Below are positions 7,316-13,903 of a stretch of 14,657 nt of DNA, one piece after another. A program made the position numbers and the translations under genes. This stretch comes from Pseudomonadota bacterium (GTDB lineage: Bacteria > Pseudomonadota > Gammaproteobacteria > Steroidobacterales > Steroidobacteraceae). Position 1 is the first letter of the stretch. Each line of letters opens with the position of its first letter. The stretch is from positions 1-14,657 of the forward strand of contig QGUX01000060.1 in assembly GCA_003242275.1 (NCBI GenBank). The letters run 5' to 3'. Under the pieces are notes generated by a model, which saw nothing but the letters and a program-made list of their open reading frames with translations, was not told the origin of the DNA and did no database searches.

Positions 7316-8065
7316 ATGGCCTCCGGACTGGCGCTGGGGCTGGACGTCGGCGGTTCCTCCATCAAGCATGCGCTGGTCGACCTGGAAGGCGGCAGGCCGG
7401 TGGCCGACCTGGCGAGCGTGCCCACGCCCAGGCCCGCGCTGCCGCCGGTGCTGGTCGATGCGCTGGCCGGCCTCGCGGCGCCGGCGCCGCCGGGCACGCC
7501 GGTGGGCATCGCGCTGCCCTCGGTGATCCAGCAGGGCGTGATCCGCACCGCCGCCAACCTGCATCCCGCGCTGCTGGGCTTCGACATCGCCACGGCCCTG
7601 CGCGAGCGGCTCGGCCACGGCGTGATGCTGCTGAACGACGCCGACGCCGCGGGCCTCGCCGAGGCGCACTTCGGCGCCGCGCGCGGCCACCGCGGCACGG
7701 TGATGATGCTGACCTTCGGCACCGGCATCGGCTCGGCCATGCTGGTGGACGGACGGCTGTGGCCGAACACCGAGCTCGGCCACATGGAGGTGGACGGCGC
7801 CGAGGGCGAGGCGCGGGCGGCGGCCCGTGTCCGCACCGAGGAGAAGCTCTCCTGGGAGGAGTGGGCCCGGCGCGTGAACCGCTACCTCACCGACATCAAC
7901 CGCCTGTTCTGGCCGGAGCTGATCGTGGTGGGGGGCGGCGTGGTGGAGAACTGGAACCGGTTCGCGCCGCTGCTCCAGTCGCGCGCGCGCGTGGTGCCGG
8001 CGGCGCTGGGTGCGGCCGCCGGCGTGGTGGGGGCCGCACTGGCCGCAGCGCAGGGAGCCGCGTGA
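7316..8065 (+). CDS. ROK-family kinase, polyphosphate glucokinase-like
   Basis: This 249-residue sugar kinase of the ROK superfamily most resembles polyphosphate glucokinases, which make glucose-6-phosphate from glucose using polyphosphate and often ATP. Evidence is the phosphate loop GLDVGGSSIK (8-17), AANL (79-82), the catalytic NDADAAGLAE (107-116, likely base D108), FGTGIGSAM (134-142), PNTELGHMEV (150-159), LSWEEWARRVNRYL (178-191) and VVGGGV (204-209). The Cys-rich zinc motif of typical ROK repressors and hexokinases is absent, and there is no DNA-binding domain, both as in polyphosphate glucokinases. A GGAG at 7305-7308, inside the end of potI, serves the ATG at 7316. It lies four bases after potI and overlaps the next gene by four, so it probably belongs to the same operon. 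The phosphate donor is inferred. Confidence 0.8.
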   Translation: MASGLALGLDVGGSSIKHALVDLEGGRPVADLASVPTPRPALPPVLVDALAGLAAPAPPGTPVGIALPSVIQQGVIRTAANLHPALLGFDIATALRERLGHGVMLLNDADAAGLAEAHFGAARGHRGTVMMLTFGTGIGSAMLVDGRLWPNTELGHMEVDGAEGEARAAARVRTEEKLSWEEWARRVNRYLTDINRLFWPELIVVGGGVVENWNRFAPLLQSRARVVPAALGAAAGVVGAALAAAQGAA

Positions 8066-9210
8066 GCAAGCTGCCGGACGTCGGCACCACCATCTTCACC
8101 GTGATTTCGCGCCGCGCGGCGGAACTCGGTGCGGTGAACCTCGGCCAGGGCTTTCCGGACTATCCGGTGGATCCCCTGCTCACCGGTCTGGTGGCCGAGG
8201 CCATGCGCGCCGGCCACAACCAGTACGCGCCCATGGCCGGCGTGCCCGCGCTGCGCGAGGCCATCGCGCGCGAGGCTGGCCGCCGCCACGGCATCGACAT
8301 CGATCCGGAGGCCGAGGTCACCATCACGCTGGGTGCCACCGAGGCCATCTTCTCGGCCATCGCCGCGCTGGCGGGGCCGGGCGATGAGGTGCTGGTGTTC
8401 GACCCGGCCTACGACTCCTACGACCCGGCCGTGCGCGTGGCCGGTGCCGCCTGCGTGCACGTGCCGCTCGAGCCGCCGCATTTCCGCTACGACTGGGACC
8501 GCGTGCGCGCGGCGATCACGCCGCGCACGCGGCTGGTGGTGGTGAACACCCCGCACAATCCCGCCTGCACGGTGATGACGCCGGGCGACGTCGCCGAGCT
8601 GGCGCGGCTGGCCGGGCAGCACGATCTCCTCGTGCTCAGCGACGAGGTGTACGAGCACATCGTGTTCGCGCCGGCCGTGCACTCCAGCGTGCTGGCGCAT
8701 CCGGCGCTGCGGCAGCGCGCGCTGGCCGTGTACTCCTTCGGCAAGTCCCTGCATGCCACCGGGCTGCGCGTCGGTTATTGCATTGCGGTGCCGGCGCTCA
8801 CCGCCGAGTTGCGCAAGGTGCACCAGTTCAATACCTTCAGCATCGCCACCGCCTTCCAGCACGCCATTGCCGCCTATCTCGCCGCGAAACCCGGCCTGTT
8901 CGACCAGCTGGCACCCTTCTTCGCGCGCAAGCGCGCGCTGCTGGCCGAGGGGCTGGCGGACAGCGCCTTCACCGTGCTGCCTACCGAGGGCAGCTACTTC
9001 ACGCTGGTGGACTACGGTCGCTGCGACGCGCTGGCCGGGCTCACCGACATGCAGGCGGTCGAGCGCCTGCTGGCCGGCGCCGGCGTGGCCGCCATCCCGC
9101 TGACGCCGTTCTACCGCGAGCCGCCGCGCCACACGCTGCTGCGCCTGTGCGTGGCCAAGCAGGATGCCACGCTCGTGAACGCCGTCGAACGGCTGCGCGC
9201 GCTGCGGTAA
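8062..9210 (+). CDS. ybdL: Methionine aminotransferase-like PLP enzyme (YbdL family)
   Basis: This 382-residue class I/II aminotransferase is very close to E. coli YbdL (386 residues) as I recall it: SKLP.VGTTIFT, NLGQGFPD, NQYAPM.GV.ALREAIA, NTPHNP, SDEVYEHI and RKVHQ. YbdL-type enzymes prefer methionine and other bulky or aromatic amino acids, and can make methionine from 4-methylthio-2-oxobutanoate, the last step of methionine salvage. The predicted PLP lysine is K228 in SFGKSLHATG, N166 and D194 contact the cofactor, and R361 in LLRLC should bind the substrate carboxylate. I choose the GTG at 8062: it overlaps the kinase stop (GTGA), has GGGAG four bases upstream, and gives an N-terminus matching YbdL. 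The longer in-frame reading upstream lies inside the kinase gene and is not credible. Confidence 0.88.
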   Translation: MSKLPDVGTTIFTVISRRAAELGAVNLGQGFPDYPVDPLLTGLVAEAMRAGHNQYAPMAGVPALREAIAREAGRRHGIDIDPEAEVTITLGATEAIFSAIAALAGPGDEVLVFDPAYDSYDPAVRVAGAACVHVPLEPPHFRYDWDRVRAAITPRTRLVVVNTPHNPACTVMTPGDVAELARLAGQHDLLVLSDEVYEHIVFAPAVHSSVLAHPALRQRALAVYSFGKSLHATGLRVGYCIAVPALTAELRKVHQFNTFSIATAFQHAIAAYLAAKPGLFDQLAPFFARKRALLAEGLADSAFTVLPTEGSYFTLVDYGRCDALAGLTDMQAVERLLAGAGVAAIPLTPFYREPPRHTLLRLCVAKQDATLVNAVERLRALR

Positions 9211-9216
9211 TACAAT
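9211..9216 (+). promoter_or_regulatory. Possible -10 element directly before the MetC-family gene
   Basis: TACAAT (5 of 6 to TATAAT) lies within TAATACAAT, an AT-rich patch in GC-rich surroundings, and ends six bases before the ATG at 9223. If it is a real -10, transcription would start at or next to the ATG and give a leaderless mRNA. No good -35 hexamer is seen at 16-18 bases upstream, and the first A/T bases are the stop codon of the previous gene. The call is therefore tentative. Confidence 0.3.
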
Positions 9217-9222
9217 GCCTGC

Positions 9223-10389
9223 ATGAAGCAGAAGACCCGCCTGGTCCATCCGCCCCAGGTCACCGTGCCGCCGGAGAACCGGCCGTTGGTGGCCCCGATC
9301 CACCAGAGCGTCAAGTTCGAGCACGACACCGTGGCCGGGACGCTGGCCGCGCTGCGCGGCGAGAAGGAAGGATTCTTCTACTCGCGCTCCGCCAATCCCA
9401 CCACGCGCATGCTGGAGCGCACGCTCGCCGGGCTGCAGGGCCGCGACGACGCCATCGTCTGCGCCTCGGGCGTGGGCGCCATCGCGCAGGTGCTGTTCGG
9501 GCTGCTGAAGTCCGGCGACCATGTGCTGTGCTTCGTCGAGACCTACGCGCCCACGCGCTCGCTGATCCGCCGCCAGCTCGCGCGCTTCGGTGTGCGCCAC
9601 ACCATGCTGTCCATCGAGGACGATGCCGGCATCGAGCGCGTGCTTGCCGGGACGCCGACGCGGCTGGTGATCTTCGAGAGCCCCACCAACCCGGTCAACC
9701 GCATCGCCGACATCGCGCACATCACGCGCCTGGCGCGCGCCCATGGCGCGCTCACCGTGCTCGACAACACGCTGGCCGGCTTGCACCAGCACGGCGACAC
9801 CGACGTCGACCTGTTCGTGCACAGTCTCACCAAGTACGCCTCGGGACATGGCGACGTGATGGGCGGCGCGGTGATCGGGTCGAAGGAGCTGATCGCCCAG
9901 CTCAGGCCGGAGTTCACGCACTTCGGCGGTACGCTCGATCCGCATGCCGCCTGGCTGATCCAGCGCGGCCTGAAGACCTACCAGCTGCGCTACGAGGCGC
10001 AGAGCGCCACCGCAATGGAGGTGGCGCGCTTCCTCGAGTCGCACCCCAAGATCGAGCGCGTGCACTATGCCGGCCTGCCCGGGCATCCCCGCCACGCGCT
10101 GGCGGCCCGGCAGATGCGCCACTTCGGCACCATCGTCAGCTTCGACCTCAGGGCGGGGCGGGCGGCGGGCGACCGCCTTGCCGACGCGCTGCGGCTGTTC
10201 GCCATCGCCGCCAGCATGGGCTCGCCCGAGTCGCTGGTGATCCCCCCGGGCCTGATGGGACCCTGTGACCTGCCGCCGGAGCTGGCGGCGCTGTCCGGGC
10301 TGGCGCCCGGCACGGTGCGGCTGTCCATGGGGCTGGAGGATCCCGCCGACCTGATCGACGATCTCACCCAGGCGCTCGAGAAAGTCTGA
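9223..10389 (+). CDS. Cys/Met-metabolism PLP enzyme (cystathionine beta-lyase / gamma-synthase family)
   Basis: This 388-residue fold-type I PLP enzyme of the trans-sulfuration family has the usual family length. Key motifs are YSRSANPTTRMLE with Y53 and R55 (cofactor phosphate contacts from the partner subunit), ASGVGAIAQ (81-89), Y108 (ring-stacking position), LDNT with D181, and SLTKYASGHGDVMGG with the PLP lysine K204. The C-terminal MGSPESL resembles the carboxylate-binding loop of the family. Members include cystathionine beta-lyase, cystathionine gamma-synthase and methionine gamma-lyase, and sequence reading cannot choose safely among them. Being next to a methionine aminotransferase favours a sulfur-amino-acid role. 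No clear Shine-Dalgarno precedes the ATG. The gap from the previous gene is 12 bp, so it may be co-transcribed, use its own weak promoter, or both. Confidence 0.85.
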   Translation: MKQKTRLVHPPQVTVPPENRPLVAPIHQSVKFEHDTVAGTLAALRGEKEGFFYSRSANPTTRMLERTLAGLQGRDDAIVCASGVGAIAQVLFGLLKSGDHVLCFVETYAPTRSLIRRQLARFGVRHTMLSIEDDAGIERVLAGTPTRLVIFESPTNPVNRIADIAHITRLARAHGALTVLDNTLAGLHQHGDTDVDLFVHSLTKYASGHGDVMGGAVIGSKELIAQLRPEFTHFGGTLDPHAAWLIQRGLKTYQLRYEAQSATAMEVARFLESHPKIERVHYAGLPGHPRHALAARQMRHFGTIVSFDLRAGRAAGDRLADALRLFAIAASMGSPESLVIPPGLMGPCDLPPELAALSGLAPGTVRLSMGLEDPADLIDDLTQALEKV

Positions 10390-10406
10390 AGCTTCCGCGC
10401 CGATCT
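10380..10406 (+). promoter_or_regulatory. FliA (sigma-28)-like promoter of the HDOD gene
   Basis: The sequence GAAAGTCT-N11-GCCGATCT matches the flagellar sigma-28 consensus TAAAGTTT-N11-GCCGATAA at 12 of 16 positions, with exact 11-base spacing. The -35 is at 10380-10387 and the -10 at 10399-10406. The -35 overlaps the stop codon of the upstream enzyme gene. Transcription should start near 10413, about 40 bases before the HDOD ATG. This also argues against an in-frame GTG at 10407, which would lie upstream of the transcript start. Confidence 0.6.
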
Positions 10407-10454
10407 GTGCGCCACGACCGGGAAGCCGGCCGCGTTGCGACAGAAAATCGGCCC

Positions 10455-11207
10455 ATGACTTCCAATGTCGTGGAACTGCGGCCCGCGGGCCGCGCGGATC
10501 CGTTCGCGCCGGTGGCGCCGCGCCTGCTCGCGGCGCTCGAGGCCGAACTGGCCCGCTGTCCGCCCCGGCCCACCGGCATTCCCGCCAGCGTGGCGTGGCT
10601 GCAGGAACCGGCCGGTACCCTGGGCAACCGGCCGCTGGCCCGGCGGGCGCTGGAACAACTTCGTGACAGCCTGTTCCATGCGCCGGGGCGGGACGCCGAG
10701 ATGCGCCTGCTGTGGCGCGAGGGCCTGGCCAGCGCCTGCTATGCGCGCGTCATCGCCGCGCAGGTGGGCTTTGATTCGCCGCTGCTCACCGGGGCGGCCC
10801 TGCTGCATCGGGTGGGCGAGATCGCCGCGCTGCATGCCCTGGCGCGCGCGGAGGCCGCCTCGGGCCTGAAGCTGGTGGGTCCCGTGATGCAGCAGATCAT
10901 GGAAGCACGCACCGACGAGCTGGTGTCGCGCGTGACCCGGAGCTGGGGACTGCCCGGAGAACTGCGCCTCACGCTGATCCGCTGGCGCGTCGAGCAGGAA
11001 AACCTGCAGCGACCGCAGTGCGTGACGCTGCTGATGATGGCGCAGGCGCTGTCCACTGAACTGGTGCACGCCGCCACCTGCACCCCCGGTCTGGTCGAGG
11101 TGGCGCAGCAGTCCCTCGGCCTGCCGGCCAGCATCGTGTCGGGGTCACGTGCGGCCACCGCGGGCATTGCACAGCTGCTCGAGCAGGTCGCGCCCGCCAC
11201 GGCCTGA
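10455..11207 (+). CDS. HDOD-domain signalling protein, probably motility-linked
   Basis: This 250-residue protein has an HDOD-like helical domain at about 85-205, a non-catalytic relative of HD phosphohydrolases found in bacterial signalling proteins. Recognisable segments are WREGLASACYARVIA (87-101), TGAALLHRVGEIAAL (112-126) and SWGLPGELRLTLIRW (163-177). The metal-binding HD pair is absent: where HD enzymes read LLHDIG, this protein has LLHRVG. The first 80 residues are Pro/Ala/Arg-rich with no domain I recognise, and no membrane segment is seen. I use the ATG at 10455 rather than the in-frame GTG at 10407, which falls just after the promoter -10. A sigma-28-like promoter precedes it and it converges on motB, so a role in flagellar or chemotactic regulation is plausible. 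Its partner and signal are unknown. Confidence 0.75.
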   Translation: MTSNVVELRPAGRADPFAPVAPRLLAALEAELARCPPRPTGIPASVAWLQEPAGTLGNRPLARRALEQLRDSLFHAPGRDAEMRLLWREGLASACYARVIAAQVGFDSPLLTGAALLHRVGEIAALHALARAEAASGLKLVGPVMQQIMEARTDELVSRVTRSWGLPGELRLTLIRWRVEQENLQRPQCVTLLMMAQALSTELVHAATCTPGLVEVAQQSLGLPASIVSGSRAATAGIAQLLEQVAPATA

Positions 11208-11229
11208 GCGGGCCATCCGGTTCCGTCAG
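11204..11229. other. Imperfect inverted repeat over two convergent stop codons
   Basis: CTGAGCGG (11204-11211) and CCGTCAG (11223-11229) can pair over seven bases with one bulged G. The arms include the TGA of the HDOD gene and the TCA (stop on the minus strand) of motB. It could weakly limit read-through in both directions. There is no T-run on either side and the stem is short, so I do not call it a terminator. Confidence 0.25.
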
Positions 11230-12425
11230 CGCTGTGCGCCGGCCATGCCGATGCCGGCGGCGCTGAGCGCGGCTTCCGCCGCCGCTGCCGCCTGCCTGGC
11301 CCTGCCGGCCGGCGTGGGAGCCAGGGGCTGGGGCGAGGTGGGCTGTGGCGCAGCCACCGGCGGCTGGTCCGGCCCGCTGGCCTGAACCTGGGCCTGCGCC
11401 TGCACCGGTGTGTCCTGCTGGTCCCTCTCCAGGGCCGCCGCGACCGCCGCCGCGGCGCCCGCCTGCAGCGACGCATCCGACAGTCCCGCGCCTGCGACAT
11501 CGCGCATCTCGATGGCCTCGCGCGCGGCGTCCACGTCCGGCGCATCCGACGACAGCGCCCGCGCCTCGGCGGTGCGGGTCATCACGATGATGCTGATGCG
11601 GCGGTTGATCGGGTTGTAGGGATTCTCGCGGTCGAACAGCACGGAGGAGGCGAGGCCCACCACGCGCGCCACCTTCGAGGGTTCCAGGCCGCCTTCCTCG
11701 AGTTCGCGGCGCGCGGCATTGGCGCGGTCGGCCGAGAGGTCCCAGTTGGTGTAGCCGCGCGTTCCGGCGTACGGCTTGGCGTCGGTGTGGCCGGAGAGGC
11801 TGATGCGGTTCGGCACGGTGTTCAGGTACTTCGCCAGCTCGCGCAGGATGCGCGAGGTGTAGTCCTTCAGCCGCGTGCTGCCGAGGTCGAACATCGGCCG
11901 GTTCTGCTTGTCGACGATCTGGATGCGCAGGCCCTCGGGCGTGATGTCCAGCAGCAGCTGGTCCTTGAACGGCTCCAGCGCCTGGCTCTTCTCGATGGCC
12001 TCGCGCAGCTCCTCCATCAGCGACTCGAGCTGGCGGCGCTCGGCCGCGTCGGTGATGCGGCGGGCCACCTCCTCGCTCATGTCCGACACCGGCTCGCCCA
12101 GGCCCTCGGCGTTGCGCTCCATCACGGCCGGGGCGTCGAGCCCGCCGCCGAGGTCGATCGGGCTGGTGCTCGCGCCGCCCGGCCCGGCCTGTCCCGGGGC
12201 CGACTTCACGCTGCGGCCCACTTCCATGCTGGGATTCTTGAAGTACTCGAAGATGGCCGCGCGCTGCTCCTTCGACACCGAGGTGACCAGCCACATCACC
12301 AGGAAGAAGGCCATCATCGCGGTCACGAAGTCGGCGTAGGCCACCTTCCAGGCGCCGCCGTGGTGGCCGCGGTCGGCCCGGCGGCGCCTGACGATGATGA
12401 TGGGGCGTTTCTTCTCCTCGCTCAT
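11226..12425 (-). CDS. motB: Flagellar motor stator protein MotB, with long C-terminal tail
   Basis: This 399-residue MotB forms the proton-conducting, peptidoglycan-anchored stator with MotA. The short cytoplasmic N-terminus (PIIIVRRRR) leads into one membrane helix (about 29-50) starting GAWKVAYADFVTAMMAFF. D32 is the conserved proton-accepting Asp at the same number as in E. coli. A linker and plug region follow, then an OmpA-like peptidoglycan-binding domain with SGHTD (211-215), NWDLSADRANAARREL (227-242) and NRRIS (274-278). It is roughly 90 residues longer than E. coli MotB (308). The excess is a low-complexity Ala/Gln/Pro-rich tail from about 287 to the end. The motA stop lies 12 bases before its ATG, so the two are co-transcribed. 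Confidence 0.96.
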   Translation of the reverse strand: MSEEKKRPIIIVRRRRADRGHHGGAWKVAYADFVTAMMAFFLVMWLVTSVSKEQRAAIFEYFKNPSMEVGRSVKSAPGQAGPGGASTSPIDLGGGLDAPAVMERNAEGLGEPVSDMSEEVARRITDAAERRQLESLMEELREAIEKSQALEPFKDQLLLDITPEGLRIQIVDKQNRPMFDLGSTRLKDYTSRILRELAKYLNTVPNRISLSGHTDAKPYAGTRGYTNWDLSADRANAARRELEEGGLEPSKVARVVGLASSVLFDRENPYNPINRRISIIVMTRTAEARALSSDAPDVDAAREAIEMRDVAGAGLSDASLQAGAAAAVAAALERDQQDTPVQAQAQVQASGPDQPPVAAPQPTSPQPLAPTPAGRARQAAAAAEAALSAAGIGMAGAQR

Positions 12426-12437
12426 CGCGGCCCCGCG

Positions 12438-13313
12438 TCAGCCGGTGGCCTGCTTCTGCTTCCTGCCGCGCAGCTCCTGCTCGAGGTCACTGAAGTTCGG
12501 CCGCACGCCGGAGAACAGCAGCTTGCGGGCGAACTCCACCGCCACCGGCGGCGGGTAGCCGCGCACGCTGGCCACCAGCGCCATCTTCACCACTTCATAG
12601 GCCTTGCCTTCCTCGTGCGCGCGGTGCTCCATCGCGGCCGCGATGGGGCCGACGATGCCGTAGGCGATCAGGATGCCGAGGAAGGTGCCCACCAGCGCGC
12701 CGCCAACCTTGTGGCCGATCTCGGTGGTGGTGGCGCCGTCGATGGCGGCCATGGTGCTGACGATGCCCATCACCGCCGCGACGATGCCGAAGCCGGGCAG
12801 GGCGTCGGCCACCTTCTGCACGGCATGCGCCGGCTCGGTGGATTCCCGGTGGTAGGTCTCCAGTTCCTGCTCGAGCAGGCTCTCGAGCTCGTGCGGATCC
12901 AGGTTGCCGGAGGAGATCAGGCGCAGGCAGTCGACGATGAATTCCAGCATTCGCGCATCCGCCAGCACGCCCGGGTATTTCCTGAAGATCTCGCTCTGCT
13001 GCGGCTTCTCGATGTGCCGCTCGATGGCCAGCACGCCGTCGCGGCGCGCCATCACCAGGATGTCGTAGACCAGCTTCAGCAGCTCGACGTACTGCTCGCG
13101 TCCGTAGCGCGGGCGCTTGAGCAGGTCCAGGGCGCCGGCGAACGCGGCCTTCACCACCTTCAGCGGGTTGCTGATCAGGAACGCCCCCAGGGCGCCGCCG
13201 ACGATGATCAGCACCTCGAAGGGGTGCCAGAGCAGCAGCAGGCTGCTGCCTCCTGCCATGAAGCCACCCAGCACGCAGCCGAGTACCACCAATGTTCCGA
13301 TGATTGCGAGCAT
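12438..13313 (-). CDS. motA: Flagellar motor stator protein MotA
   Basis: This 291-residue MotA is nearly the same length as E. coli MotA (295). It has four membrane segments: two near the N-terminus (about 3-22 and 30-48) and two near 172-192 and 203-225. The large cytoplasmic loop between them holds R90 and E98 (ARRDGVLAIERHIE), the charged residues that contact FliG for torque. P173 and P223, the conserved channel-side prolines, are both present. With MotB it makes the proton channel of the stator in the inner membrane. The start at 13313 is preceded by AAGGACAG, a good but closely spaced ribosome-binding site. A sigma-28-like promoter lies about 36 bp upstream, as expected for a late flagellar gene. 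Confidence 0.97.
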   Translation of the reverse strand: MLAIIGTLVVLGCVLGGFMAGGSSLLLLWHPFEVLIIVGGALGAFLISNPLKVVKAAFAGALDLLKRPRYGREQYVELLKLVYDILVMARRDGVLAIERHIEKPQQSEIFRKYPGVLADARMLEFIVDCLRLISSGNLDPHELESLLEQELETYHRESTEPAHAVQKVADALPGFGIVAAVMGIVSTMAAIDGATTTEIGHKVGGALVGTFLGILIAYGIVGPIAAAMEHRAHEEGKAYEVVKMALVASVRGYPPPVAVEFARKLLFSGVRPNFSDLEQELRGRKQKQATG

Positions 13314-13348
13314 CTGTCCTTGTGCGCCGGGCGCAATATGTGCAGGGA

Positions 13349-13375
13349 TTATCGGCAGCCCGGCGAATGGGCTGA
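13349..13375 (-). promoter_or_regulatory. FliA (sigma-28)-like promoter of motAB
   Basis: On the minus strand, GCCGATAA (13349-13356) is an exact copy of the sigma-28 -10 consensus. Fourteen bases upstream is TCAGC (13371-13375), a poor match to the -35 core TAAAG, so only the -10 is convincing. Transcription should begin near 13342, leaving a leader of about 30 bases before the motA ATG. motAB is a FliA-dependent late operon in enteric bacteria, which supports the call. Confidence 0.6.
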
Positions 13376-13414
13376 GGGACGGCCGTCACGAATGACGCGA
13401 CGCGCCGGAAATCT

Positions 13415-13900
13415 TCAGGCGCTGACCGAAACCAGTCGTCCCGAGGGTGCCGGTCCGTGGCGCGGGGCACCCGGTTCGTAGGTGCGGGCAGCGTTGCCGG
13501 GGCCCAGCATTTCGAGCATGCCGGCCAGGCGATTGAGCCTCGCGGTGACCAGCGCACCGTTGCGCTCGTTGCGCGCACGGCAGTTGGCGGCCAGCCGCGC
13601 GCACTCGGCCTGCGCCGTCGCCAGCGAGCCCTGCGGATCGCACCACGCGAACAGCGCCGCGAGGCCGGTGCGGTCCTCGCCCTGTCCGAGCATGCGGCAC
13701 AGGGCGCGGCGCTCGTCCTCGAGCTTCAGCAGCGCGGCCACGGTGGCCTGGCGCGCGTTGCCGGCGCGCTCCAGGCTCTCGACGTCGTTGGCGACGAGAT
13801 GTTCGTGCTCGCGCTCGAGCTGCTGCTCCAGCGTGTCGAGCAGCCGGGCTTCCTCGGCGAGCATGCGGGCCAGCTCGGCCCGGCAGGAGGCGGGATCCAT
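13415..13900 (-). CDS. flgN: FlgN-like flagellar export chaperone
   Basis: This 161-residue, mainly helical protein is of FlgN type. Its long heptad-like helices (about 5-60 and 80-130) are rich in Leu, Glu and Arg, including LLDTLEQQLEREHEHLVANDVESLE near 20-45. FlgN binds the hook-filament junction proteins FlgK and FlgL in the cytoplasm and delivers them to the export gate. In enteric bacteria it also affects FlgM translation. The C-terminal 25 residues are Pro/Gly/Arg-rich and probably disordered. The family is weakly conserved, so the call rests partly on position: it starts three bases after flgM, in the usual flgM-flgN order. The start at 13900 has no obvious ribosome-binding site, which suggests coupling to flgM. 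Confidence 0.85.
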   Translation of the reverse strand: MDPASCRAELARMLAEEARLLDTLEQQLEREHEHLVANDVESLERAGNARQATVAALLKLEDERRALCRMLGQGEDRTGLAALFAWCDPQGSLATAQAECARLAANCRARNERNGALVTARLNRLAGMLEMLGPGNAARTYEPGAPRHGPAPSGRLVSVSA

Positions 13901-13903
13901 GCG

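Noticed and set aside
7882..10122. Open frame of 746 codons on the minus strand, opposite the kinase, YbdL-like and MetC-like genes
   Set aside because: It crosses three well-supported plus-strand genes and has biased, domain-free composition; it mirrors their codon use.
10407..10454. GTG-initiated 16-residue extension of the HDOD protein
   Set aside because: The GTG directly follows the predicted sigma-28 -10 and would precede the transcript start; the added residues are Arg-rich with no family match.
13325..13350. Possible sigma-54 promoter or sigma-70 -10 (CATATT) before motA
   Set aside because: There is no GG-N10-GC pair for sigma-54 and no -35 for sigma-70, while an exact sigma-28 -10 is adjacent.
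13356..13374. Stem CAGCCC/GGGCTG with a seven-base loop after flgN, as a possible terminator
   Set aside because: The stem is only six base pairs, has no T-run and overlaps the motA promoter spacer, so it is more likely chance.
11787..13481. Open frame of 564 codons on the plus strand, opposite motA and motB
   Set aside because: The translation is a low-complexity His/Gln/Ala/Arg mixture with no motif, and the minus strand is clearly motAB.
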